Shown here: one piece after another, positions 57,138 to 64,000 of the stretch
Layout: the number at the start of each line of letters is the position of its first letter
How positions within the stretch are numbered: the stretch's first letter is position 1
Position numbers and translations under genes: made by a program
The notes under the pieces: model-generated
Seen by the model: only the letters and a program-made list of their open reading frames with translations
The model's database searches: none
What the model was told of the DNA's origin: nothing
Assembly (NCBI RefSeq): GCF_000222585.1
Contig: NZ_AFWE01000182.1
Location: forward strand, 111,486 to 175,485
Direction of reading: 5' to 3'
Origin: Vibrio scophthalmi LMG 19158
Lineage (GTDB): Bacteria; Pseudomonadota; Gammaproteobacteria; Enterobacterales; Vibrionaceae
DNA length: 64,000 nucleotides

Positions 57138-59102
57138 TTGTCTAAACCAACGAAATACAGGTTGCGAAACGAATTGAACCAATATGCCCTACTGTGTCTT
57201 GATAACAACCCTATTAGCATTGAACAGCTACGTGGCGAGCTGAATGCATTCACATCAAAATTTGATGTGCATTGCGCTGACAGCATTGAAGATGCGCATT
57301 GCGCGTTGCAGTATTGCATGGATAACGATCAACCTGTTGCGCTGGTTATCGCCAGCCACCACGAAAATTTCGACGGGGCGAACTTTCTCAACCAACTTGA
57401 TAAATCCCCACTAACACAAAACGCACGTAGGATTTTGGTTAGTTGCGGACAAGATATTCAAGCCATCCTTTCTGCCGTTAACGAAGGTCGATTGGACCAC
57501 TGTTTAACCAAACCGTTGCAAGACAACCTCGTCTACAAAACCATACAAAAAGAACTCACTACTTTTGTGGTGGAGAATGACAAAGAAAACCTGCTCTCAT
57601 ACAGTCTAATTCTCGAACAGCAAAAGCTCTTGCGTGCACATATCGACCAGAAAATGGCCAACTACCAAGCAGGGTTTATTTCTGACCATCACCGCTTATC
57701 CGATTCACAATTAGCTGAACAAGTGATTGATGCCCTGTCGGACTTTTTTGCTGATCATGATGAAAACCAAGCGATGCGACACTATTCAAGCGACCATTTA
57801 TTAACCGTAGAAGGTGAAGAAAACCGCTTCTTGTGGTTCATCACCAATGGTGAAGTGGCACTGTACAAAAAAGATGAATTAGGCATGCAACGTGAAGTGG
57901 TTCGCCACAGCAAAGGCAACTTAATCGGCGGAATGTCATTTGTAACGGGCGAACCATCCTTTTCCACCGCGGTAACCTTGACCGATACTGATGTCATCAA
58001 ACTCGATCGTGATGAATTTAGTAAAGTCATGCAATCCAACACCGCTCTACTGCCTTTGTTTACCAACTTACTCTTACGGCACTTTAACCGCCGTCTGCAA
58101 CGCAGTATCAATACGAAATTACAACTGCAAAAGACCATTGAATCACTCGAATCCGCCCACCAGCAACTCATCGAACGTGAAAAAATGGCAATGCTTGGTC
58201 AACTCGTTGCCGGAGTGGCACATGAACTCAACAACCCAATTGCCGCCATTTTACGAGGCACCGATACCCTTACCGATAATATCCATCAGCTTGTCGCCAA
58301 TCAAAACCCTGTAAATAAGCAGCTAGGTGACGAGATTTTAACTCGTGCTCTTTCCTCACGACCCAGCTCTACCGCCGATGAGCGAAAGCGCACTAAAGAG
58401 ACCGAGCAAAAAGTAGGCGACCGTCGTATAGCCAAAAAGTTGGTTAAGTTAGGGTTAGAAAATGATGCCTACTGGGCACAACGCGTCAAGCGCGATCAGC
58501 AGCAGGCGACCTACGACTTAGTAGAGCTGGAAAATTTCCACCTTGCGGGTGCAACTCTACGGTCGATCAATGTCTGTGCTCAGCGTATTGCTGACATGGT
58601 TAAAAGCTTAAAAGGCTATGCGCGTCCTGATGATGAGACCTTTCACTACGTCGATATTCATGAAGGCATTGAAGATACGTTAGTGATCTTTGAAAACAAA
58701 CTAAAACGCCACAACGTCGAAAAGCACTACGCCGAACTGCCACCAATTCGTTGTTTACCTATTGCGCTACAACAAGTGTGGACCAATCTCATTTCCAACG
58801 CGATTGATGTCTTTCCAGAGAAAGGAAGCCTGACGGTGACCACGAGAGCGACGACCCGTTACGGAAAAATGTGGGCCGTGATCGCAATAAAAGATAATGG
58901 TTGTGGCATTTCCAAAGCACTGCAAGAGAAGATTTTCGAACTCAATTTCACAACAAAACGTGAAGGCAACTTTGGACTCGGTATTGGCTTATCGGTATGC
59001 CAACAGATAATTCAACAGCACGGCGGTACGATTGAAGTCGAATCTGTCGAAAACCAATTCACGCAAATGTCGGTATGGCTACCGATAGAGGCACAAGCTT
59101 AA
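57138..59102 (+). CDS. Hybrid sensor kinase: pseudo-receiver, cNMP-fold and histidine kinase
   Basis: A 654-residue soluble protein. Residues 16-135 resemble a receiver, but the phosphoacceptor aspartate is A72 and the acidic pair is D22/N23, while K125 (TKP) is kept. Residues about 200-310 look like a cyclic-nucleotide-binding fold; the Glu and Arg that hold cAMP in CRP are not matched (IGGMSF, GEPSFSTA). Residues 350-654 form the kinase: H362 in GVAHELNNP, N box NLISNAIDV, G1 DNGCGI, G2 GLGIGL. An insertion of some 80 residues (about 390-470) separates the two DHp helices. TTG start; a TTG at 57162 is also possible. The stop is 18 bases before the receiver gene. Confidence 0.82.
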   Translation: MSKPTKYRLRNELNQYALLCLDNNPISIEQLRGELNAFTSKFDVHCADSIEDAHCALQYCMDNDQPVALVIASHHENFDGANFLNQLDKSPLTQNARRILVSCGQDIQAILSAVNEGRLDHCLTKPLQDNLVYKTIQKELTTFVVENDKENLLSYSLILEQQKLLRAHIDQKMANYQAGFISDHHRLSDSQLAEQVIDALSDFFADHDENQAMRHYSSDHLLTVEGEENRFLWFITNGEVALYKKDELGMQREVVRHSKGNLIGGMSFVTGEPSFSTAVTLTDTDVIKLDRDEFSKVMQSNTALLPLFTNLLLRHFNRRLQRSINTKLQLQKTIESLESAHQQLIEREKMAMLGQLVAGVAHELNNPIAAILRGTDTLTDNIHQLVANQNPVNKQLGDEILTRALSSRPSSTADERKRTKETEQKVGDRRIAKKLVKLGLENDAYWAQRVKRDQQQATYDLVELENFHLAGATLRSINVCAQRIADMVKSLKGYARPDDETFHYVDIHEGIEDTLVIFENKLKRHNVEKHYAELPPIRCLPIALQQVWTNLISNAIDVFPEKGSLTVTTRATTRYGKMWAVIAIKDNGCGISKALQEKIFELNFTTKREGNFGLGIGLSVCQQIIQQHGGTIEVESVENQFTQMSVWLPIEAQA

Positions 59103-59120
59103 TTCAGCGAGGAAGAAACC

Positions 59121-59618
59121 ATGAATAAATACCTGATCCTATGTGTCGATGACGAACGAGAAGTATTAGATAGCGTTATTCAAGATCTCGACTGTTTTGA
59201 AGAGCACTTTGTATTGGAAGGGGCAGAATCTGTCGCTGAAGCAAAGGAAATCATTCAAGAAGCACAAAGCGAAGATACACAGCTTGCGTTAATTTTGTGT
59301 GACCACATCATGCCAGAACAAACCGGAATTAGTTTTTTGATTGAACTAAGCGAAGACCGTGAAACCAACAAAGCTAGAAAATTGTTATTAACAGGACAAG
59401 CAGGTTTAGAAGACACGGTAGAAGCGATTAATCATGCAAGCCTCGATTTTTATTTAGCGAAACCATGGGATGGTGAACAAATCCGTCAAGTAATCAAAGA
59501 TCAACTCACTCAATTTATGATCGACAACGAGCCAGAACTGATGCCATGGGCTGCCGTACTCAACACCGAACAGATTTTTAACGCCATTGCGGAAAATCGC
59601 TTGAGTTTTGGAGAATAG
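59121..59618 (+). CDS. Single-domain response regulator
   Basis: A 165-residue protein: receiver domain with the acidic cluster VDDE, phosphoacceptor Asp in LILCDHIMPEQTG, Thr in LLLTGQ and Lys in LAKPW. About 40 residues follow the receiver (QFMIDNEPELMPWAAVL...), too few for a DNA-binding domain. Encoded right after the hybrid kinase, so probably its partner. It may act by protein contact or as a phosphate sink. Confidence 0.88.
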   Translation: MNKYLILCVDDEREVLDSVIQDLDCFEEHFVLEGAESVAEAKEIIQEAQSEDTQLALILCDHIMPEQTGISFLIELSEDRETNKARKLLLTGQAGLEDTVEAINHASLDFYLAKPWDGEQIRQVIKDQLTQFMIDNEPELMPWAAVLNTEQIFNAIAENRLSFGE

Positions 59619-59796
59619 TCACATTTTAACCAGTGCAACTGGCATAACACTTGCTGCGAGTTTCAGCATTGGAAAAATAACGCCAAAACAATGACATTTT
59701 GCCTTGTGAGCAGAGCTTATGAACCAGTATTATACGCACTGCTTTGCGGGCAAATCGCCCTAACACAGAATTTAATTATTATAGGTTAATCTACTT

Positions 59797-60342
59797 ATGC
59801 GCAAAACAATCTTAGCTGCGGCGCTAGTGCTGGTATCTGGTCAGTCACTTGCGATGGACGATCCAAACAGCCCAACGGTTATGAGCAACTTTAGCTACGA
59901 TTACGTTGAAGCACGTATCGGCGCAAGCCCTGGTACGTTCGGTGCAGGTATTAGCAAGTCTATCCACCCTAATGCGCACGCCGTTGCTCGCCTTGATTCT
60001 GAGTTTTCTGGTGACTACGATTTGTCAACGGGTGTTGGTTTCCATGCGCCAATTAACAACTGGGCGGATCTAACTGGTGAGATCCTATTCCGTATGGTAG
60101 ATACAAAAGCAATTAGCACCGATACTGGTATGGAACTGAACCTAGGCGTACGCCAATGGCTGGGTCCACAACTTGAGGTTGGTGGCAAATTGGGTTACGT
60201 ATCAATCGATGAGAATGAAGATTGGATGGGCTCTGCGTATGCTCGCTTCCATGCGACTGAACTATTCTCTCTAGGTGCAGAAGCTCGCATCAACGAATTC
60301 TATGGTGACCAAGTGATGTTCACCACTCGTTTCCGTTTCTAA
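59797..60342 (+). CDS. YfaZ-like outer-membrane protein
   Basis: A 181-residue protein with signal peptide (about 1-19, SLA-M) and beta-barrel strands ending TTRFRF with the C-terminal aromatic. It resembles Vibrio proteins annotated as YfaZ family outer-membrane proteins, of unknown function. Own terminator follows; the upstream 178 bases have no ORF. Confidence 0.65.
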   Translation: MRKTILAAALVLVSGQSLAMDDPNSPTVMSNFSYDYVEARIGASPGTFGAGISKSIHPNAHAVARLDSEFSGDYDLSTGVGFHAPINNWADLTGEILFRMVDTKAISTDTGMELNLGVRQWLGPQLEVGGKLGYVSIDENEDWMGSAYARFHATELFSLGAEARINEFYGDQVMFTTRFRF

Positions 60343-60381
60343 GTTTAGCGATATTAGCCAAGAAGTAATTTGGCAAGAATA

Positions 60382-60411
60382 AAAAATCCCGCCAGGAATG
60401 GCGGGATTTTT
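60382..60411. terminator. Terminator after the YfaZ-like gene
   Basis: A 13-bp stem AAAAATCCCGCCA / TGGCGGGATTTTT with a GGAA loop. Confidence 0.93.
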
Positions 60412-60439
60412 CTTAATACAATGATATTAAATAGCTAGC

Positions 60440-61180
60440 CTATTCCATTCCCAGCTGTTCGGCTATTGTCTTGATCTGCTCCAAATCCATCTGATGTACT
60501 CGAATCATTTGATTGATTTGGCTAATTCTCGAGCTCGCTTCATCTTGTTTATCACAAGAGTCCGATTTAGCATCCCAAGATGTGCCATCTAAATACGTAT
60601 CACACTCTGTTTTTAACGCTTCGAGTTTAGGTTCAAGTTCTTGACGCTCTTGCATCAAGGCTTCTAATTCCTGTTTAACTTGTAGTTCTCGTTGGAACAA
60701 TTCACGAGAACGTTCCAATAAAGTAACTTGCATATTGGCTTGATAGTTAAGTTTATTGTTGGCTTTGTTCGCATCCGCCAATTGCTGCTTCTGACCATTA
60801 AGTTGCTCTTCGAGCGAAAGGTTGGCTTTTTCCAATTCGGCCACTTGGGTATTCATCGCTTGCAACTGTTGATCAAACTTCGCTTGCTGCTCAACCATCG
60901 CTGCTTTCAGCTTTTGCTCAACTTCGTCATCCACTTTAGCAACGCGTTTTTCTACAGTGACCACCAAGGTCTCTCTATCTTGCTCTAGAGATTTGTATTG
61001 TTCTTGAAGCTCAAGATACGTACTTTGCCATTGCTTGGCCGTGAATGAAGATCCAATCAATCCACCGATTGCTAACCCCAATACACCAGCGACCACGATA
61101 TAAAGATAAGTGCGTTTATCACGCTCCTCTATCACGACAACATCATCATCGGTGCTTTCAATATCAGTTTGGTTATTCAC
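60440..61180 (-). CDS. Membrane-anchored coiled-coil protein
   Basis: A 246-residue protein: short acidic cytoplasmic head (1-22), one transmembrane helix with a glycine zipper (26-46, VLGLAIGGLIGSS), then a long coiled coil (50-200) and two cysteines (near 199 and 213). GTG start with AGGAG upstream. Topology suggests the coiled coil spans the periplasm. I do not recognise a function; names such as chromosome partitioning protein given to similar ones are unsupported. Confidence 0.68.
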   Translation of the reverse strand: MNNQTDIESTDDDVVVIEERDKRTYLYIVVAGVLGLAIGGLIGSSFTAKQWQSTYLELQEQYKSLEQDRETLVVTVEKRVAKVDDEVEQKLKAAMVEQQAKFDQQLQAMNTQVAELEKANLSLEEQLNGQKQQLADANKANNKLNYQANMQVTLLERSRELFQRELQVKQELEALMQERQELEPKLEALKTECDTYLDGTSWDAKSDSCDKQDEASSRISQINQMIRVHQMDLEQIKTIAEQLGME

Positions 61181-61197
61181 TCTTCGCTCCTACTGGC

Positions 61198-61356
61198 TCA
61201 GCGCATAAGTTCGGTGATCATCAATGTGGTAACGTACACGACAAACCCTGAGAGCAGAGTGATTACCACGTATTTCTGTAATTTTTCATTGGTGCGATAT
61301 CGAACTAGTACATAAGCTAGCGCAATTAAAAACACGATTGCAATCAGTCTTGTCAT
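61198..61356 (-). CDS. Small two-helix membrane protein
   Basis: A 52-residue ORF too short for usual ORF filters: MTRLIAIVFLIALAYVLVRY, a KYVV linker, then a second hydrophobic segment ending MITELMR. The ribosome site AAGGAGAGG lies four bases before the ATG, an exceptionally good match. It ends 17 bases before the coiled-coil gene on the same strand, so the two probably form an operon. Two transmembrane helices are likely; function unknown. Confidence 0.72.
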   Translation of the reverse strand: MTRLIAIVFLIALAYVLVRYRTNEKLQKYVVITLLSGFVVYVTTLMITELMR

Positions 61357-61584
61357 ACCCTCTCCTTAGGCTAATCTCACCAATTTAACTGCCTCATTTA
61401 TACCATTTTTTACCTAAAATAGGTCAGAACGATGTCGTTTTATTACTTTAAATGTAGATCATCGACGTTCGCAGCTAAAGAGTTGGTGGATTACCGTACT
61501 ATAAAATAATAAATCTGGCATTAAGTTTGGGCAATACCAAGATTTAGGGTATAAAGAACCGTTCCTTTTATTCGAGGCAAAGAA

Positions 61585-61926
61585 ATGAAACCATTAAATC
61601 AGCAAAACAAAAAACGTCGTATCCTGAAAAAACTTTACCTAGGCGAATTCGCTATGATGGGTTTTGAAGTAAGCTGCAAAACAAACATTGCAGATTTCGA
61701 TCGTTATGATGTGTTTGTAGACGACTTCATCGACTATATCGATAGCCTAGGCCTTTGCTTTGGCGGCGGCGGTCTTGAACTGTTCGAAGGTTTTATCTGT
61801 GCATCGGAGCGCTACCTAAGCGTAACTGAAGAGCAGAAAGCTCAAGTAATGGCTTGGCTAGACGCTCGTGAAGAAGTCAGTGAACTGATCGCTAGCGAAT
61901 TAGTTGACGCGAACTACTTCTACTAA
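61585..61926 (+). CDS. yggL: YggL family protein
   Basis: A 113-residue protein matching the YggL (DUF469) family: RRILKKLYLGEFAMMGFEVS and LCFGGGGLELFEGFIC are its characteristic blocks. In E. coli YggL has been reported to bind the 50S ribosomal subunit. Followed by a terminator at about 62031. Confidence 0.86.
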   Translation: MKPLNQQNKKRRILKKLYLGEFAMMGFEVSCKTNIADFDRYDVFVDDFIDYIDSLGLCFGGGGLELFEGFICASERYLSVTEEQKAQVMAWLDAREEVSELIASELVDANYFY

Positions 61927-61991
61927 TCGATATCACTAATCCACCGCCAGATGCCGCTCGCGAATATAACAGCGTAGTAAGGTTAAACGCG

Positions 61992-62021
61992 GTAGCTTAG
62001 TTTTATGTAGCTTAGTTCTAT
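61992..62021. repeat. Tandem 15-base repeat
   Basis: GTAGCTTAGTTTTAT is followed directly by GTAGCTTAGTTCTAT (one change), in the 3' region of yggL. Confidence 0.6.
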
Positions 62022-62030
62022 ATTGCTAAG

Positions 62031-62055
62031 ACGCTCCTTTTTGGGGCGTTTTTTA
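62031..62055 (+). terminator. Terminator of yggL
   Basis: Stem ACGCTCC / GGGGCGT (one G-T pair) with a five-base T loop, then a T run. Confidence 0.85.
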
Positions 62056-62251
62056 TTCTCGCTTTTTAAGTAACCGCCCTCCTTTCTCGCCTAAAAATCC
62101 TCTTCGCTAGACTGATCGAAACCTCTGTCAAATCTTTTCGTCATTTGATTTAAAAACTTGTTGAATTGATCAAAAAAAGTGATAAAGTTCTCTGGTCAAA
62201 AGTGACCAGCACTATTGACTTACATTTACTCAACAATTGAGTAATTGTTCC

Positions 62252-62464
62252 GATGAAGACTGCAGGAGAGCGGTTATTAACCAAATGGTAACATTTGAGC
62301 ATAATAACCTACCGAAGAAGTAAATCTTTCAGGTGCCACCTTAGGGTAGCGAGGACTGTAGTTGGAGGAACCTCTGGAGAGAACCGTTAAATCGGTCGCC
62401 GAAGGAGCAAGTCCTACATTGTTTCAACAATGCAGGGTGAAACTCTCAGGCAAAAGGACAGAGG
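62252..62464 (+). ncRNA. Tandem glycine riboswitch
   Basis: Two gcvT-type aptamers in series. Aptamer I spans about 62252-62333: GGAGAG at 62265-62270, CCGAAGAAG near 62312 and TTTCAGG; its P1 is GAAGA with TCTTTC. Aptamer II spans 62371-62464: CCTCTG pairs with CAGAGG (62459-62464) as P1, with GGAGAG, CGCCGAAGGAGCAAG and CTCTCAGGCAAAAGGACAGAGG. This tandem arrangement upstream of a sodium:alanine symporter matches V. cholerae VC1422. The on/off direction is not decided from sequence alone. Confidence 0.93.
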
Positions 62465-62482
62465 AGTGGAAAGACTATATCC

Positions 62483-62525
62483 GTAGCTTGGCGTATTCAT
62501 ATGCCGAGTATGCTACTCATTTTTT
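62483..62525 (+). terminator. Riboswitch expression platform, terminator-like hairpin
   Basis: GTAGC and TTGGC pair with GCCGA and GCTAC (62483-62492 with about 62503-62516), followed by six T residues at 62520-62525. It lies 18 bases after aptamer II and before the symporter ATG, so it could be an intrinsic terminator controlled by glycine. Confidence 0.6.
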
Positions 62526-62594
62526 GATGATATGCTTCATGTCGTCATACCTTTCCCTCTTCTCCTTAAAAGTTTTTTTAATTAAGGGGAAACC

Positions 62595-63965
62595 ATGGAT
62601 AACTTCCAATCTTTACTAAAAACAATCGACAACTTTGTCTGGGGACCACCACTACTGATTCTTTTGGTGGGCACAGGCGTCTACTTCACTTTCCGTTTGG
62701 GTCTTTTGCAGTTTAGGTACTTACCAACTGCATTCAAAATGATCTTTAGTAAAGATGATTCTGATAAGCAAGGCGACGTTTCTAGCTTTGCTGCACTTTG
62801 TACAGCTCTCTCTGCAACCATCGGTACTGGTAACATTGTTGGTGTTGCAACCGCAATCAAACTGGGTGGCCCTGGCGCACTATTTTGGATGTGGCTTGCG
62901 GCTTTATTCGGTATGGCAACCAAATACGCTGAATGTCTACTTGCAGTGAAATATCGCCGCGTCGACGACAAAGGCCAAATGGTTGGCGGCCCGATGTACT
63001 ACCTACAATATGGTGTGGGCTCAAAAGCATTAGCGATCATGTTTGCTGTATTTGCTCTTGGGGTTGCATGCTTTGGTATTGGTACGTTCCCACAAGTCAA
63101 CGCCATTCTTGATGCTACAGAAATTTCATTTGGCGTATCACGTGAAATCTCAGCCAGCATTCTGACGCTATTAGTCGCCTTTGTTACCCTTGGTGGGATT
63201 CAATCTATTGCCAAAGTTGCGGGTAAAGTCGTTCCTACCATGGCGCTGTTCTATGTGCTGGCTTGTCTAAGCGTTATCATTATGAACGCCGACAAATTGT
63301 TGGATGCGGTAGAGCTCGTTCTCGTTTCAGCCTTTACCTCAACCGCAGCAACGGGTGGCTTCTTAGGTGCCAGTATCATGCTCGCCATTCAATCGGGTAT
63401 TGCTCGTGGTGTCTTCTCAAATGAATCAGGTCTAGGCAGTGCGCCAATGGCGGCAGCAGCAGCCAAGACAGATTCATGTGTGAAGCAAGGCTTGATCTCA
63501 ATGACGGGCACCTTCATCGATACCATCATCATTTGTACCATGACGGGCTTGGCTCTGATTCTAACTGGTGCATGGCAGGGTGATCTGGCAGGTGCCGCGA
63601 TGACAACTCACGCATTTGCCGTTGGTCTGAACATGGATACTTTCGGTCCAATGCTGGTTTCGATTGGCTTGATCTTCTTTGCCTTTACCACGATTTTGGG
63701 TTGGAACTACTACGGTGAGCGTTGTGTTGTATTCCTTATGGGCACAAAAGCGGTGCTACCGTATAAAATCATCTTCGTTTGTTTGGTTGCCTCTGGTGCG
63801 TTCCTTCACCTTGATATGATTTGGATTATTGCCGATATCGTTAACGGTCTGATGGCAATACCAAACCTCATTGGTCTGATTGCCCTTCGCCAAGTCGTCG
63901 TTGAAGAAACCAAACTGTTTTTCGCTTCCACTGAAAACGATGAATTCGAATCAGCCAAAGCCTAA
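62595..63965 (+). CDS. Sodium:alanine/glycine symporter
   Basis: A 456-residue transporter of the AGCS family with about eleven membrane helices. Signatures include GVYFTFRLGLLQFRYLP near the N-terminus, SATIGTGNIVGVATAI and SGIARGVFSNESGLGSAPMAAAAA. It imports alanine or glycine with Na+; regulation by the upstream glycine riboswitch supports glycine as a substrate. GGGGAAACC precedes the ATG. The gene is complete 35 bases before the window ends. Confidence 0.93.
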   Translation: MDNFQSLLKTIDNFVWGPPLLILLVGTGVYFTFRLGLLQFRYLPTAFKMIFSKDDSDKQGDVSSFAALCTALSATIGTGNIVGVATAIKLGGPGALFWMWLAALFGMATKYAECLLAVKYRRVDDKGQMVGGPMYYLQYGVGSKALAIMFAVFALGVACFGIGTFPQVNAILDATEISFGVSREISASILTLLVAFVTLGGIQSIAKVAGKVVPTMALFYVLACLSVIIMNADKLLDAVELVLVSAFTSTAATGGFLGASIMLAIQSGIARGVFSNESGLGSAPMAAAAAKTDSCVKQGLISMTGTFIDTIIICTMTGLALILTGAWQGDLAGAAMTTHAFAVGLNMDTFGPMLVSIGLIFFAFTTILGWNYYGERCVVFLMGTKAVLPYKIIFVCLVASGAFLHLDMIWIIADIVNGLMAIPNLIGLIALRQVVVEETKLFFASTENDEFESAKA

Positions 63966-64000
63966 AATAGCGACCATAGAATATATATAAAAAAACGCGG

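Noticed and set aside
62362-62619. An 85-residue ORF over the region before the symporter
   Set aside because: It lies across glycine aptamer II and the expression platform, whose conserved bases explain the sequence, and it overlaps the symporter start.

Overview
The window looks like a chromosomal segment of a Vibrio or a close relative. This rests on content and order rather than on a marker gene: a RelV-type small alarmone synthetase, a TfoX competence regulator, a PanP-type aspartate decarboxylase near hexR and grxA, the homogentisate cluster hppD-hmgA-FAH-maiA beside a PepT-like peptidase, and a tandem glycine riboswitch in front of a sodium:alanine symporter are all arrangements known from Vibrionaceae. 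There are no rRNA or tRNA genes, phage genes, transposases or CRISPR arrays. Most of it is ordinary core metabolism with compact operons and clear rho-independent terminators.

Layout. 1-2.9 kb: relV, a DUF3187 protein and a Spo0M-like arrestin-fold protein. 3.1-9.4 kb: hutC and the histidine-utilisation operon hutIGUH, with a HutC-type operator at the hutI start. 9.5-10.9 kb: an AT-rich pair, an outer-membrane beta-barrel and a MarR regulator, which may be acquired. 11.1-15.0 kb: DUF3581, then the arginine ABC transporter artP-artJ-artQ-artM. 15.1-18.6 kb: a YdiJ-type FAD/Fe-S dehydrogenase coupled to a small methyltransferase-like membrane protein. 18.9-22.8 kb: DUF3334 (CheX-like), DUF2786, an OmpA-type lipoprotein, a Sel1/J-domain membrane protein and a small cysteine-rich protein. 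22.9-28.2 kb: tyrosine/homogentisate catabolism and a PepT-like peptidase. 28.3-35.7 kb: a copper/silver efflux operon (small Cys/Met/His protein, CusC-, CusB- and CusA-like, cupredoxin) behind a CueR-type promoter.

35.8-50.6 kb: VOC protein, RRF-like small protein, tfoX, an HDOD protein, LysO exporter, panP, hexR, an iron alcohol dehydrogenase, grxA, a YbjL-type transporter, and divergent metE/metR with MetJ and MetR sites. 50.7-57 kb: DUF4250, a membrane protein, YgiQ radical SAM protein, serC and a YdgA-like protein. 57.1-59.6 kb: an unusual hybrid histidine kinase (pseudo-receiver, cNMP-fold, kinase with a DHp insertion) with a stand-alone receiver. 59.8-64 kb: YfaZ-like outer-membrane protein, a coiled-coil membrane protein with a previously unlisted 52-residue membrane protein upstream, yggL, and the glycine riboswitch with its symporter.

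No defence system, biosynthetic cluster or mobile element that would count as a whole new system is visible. The best leads are smaller: the CusB adaptor carrying two C-terminal CusF domains, one of which has lost both methionine ligands; the degenerate multi-domain kinase; the CheX-like active-site dyad in DUF3334; the Sel1-membrane-J-domain protein; and the signal-peptide-like N-terminus on the alarmone synthetase. All function calls are from reading sequence and memory of families; no search was run.
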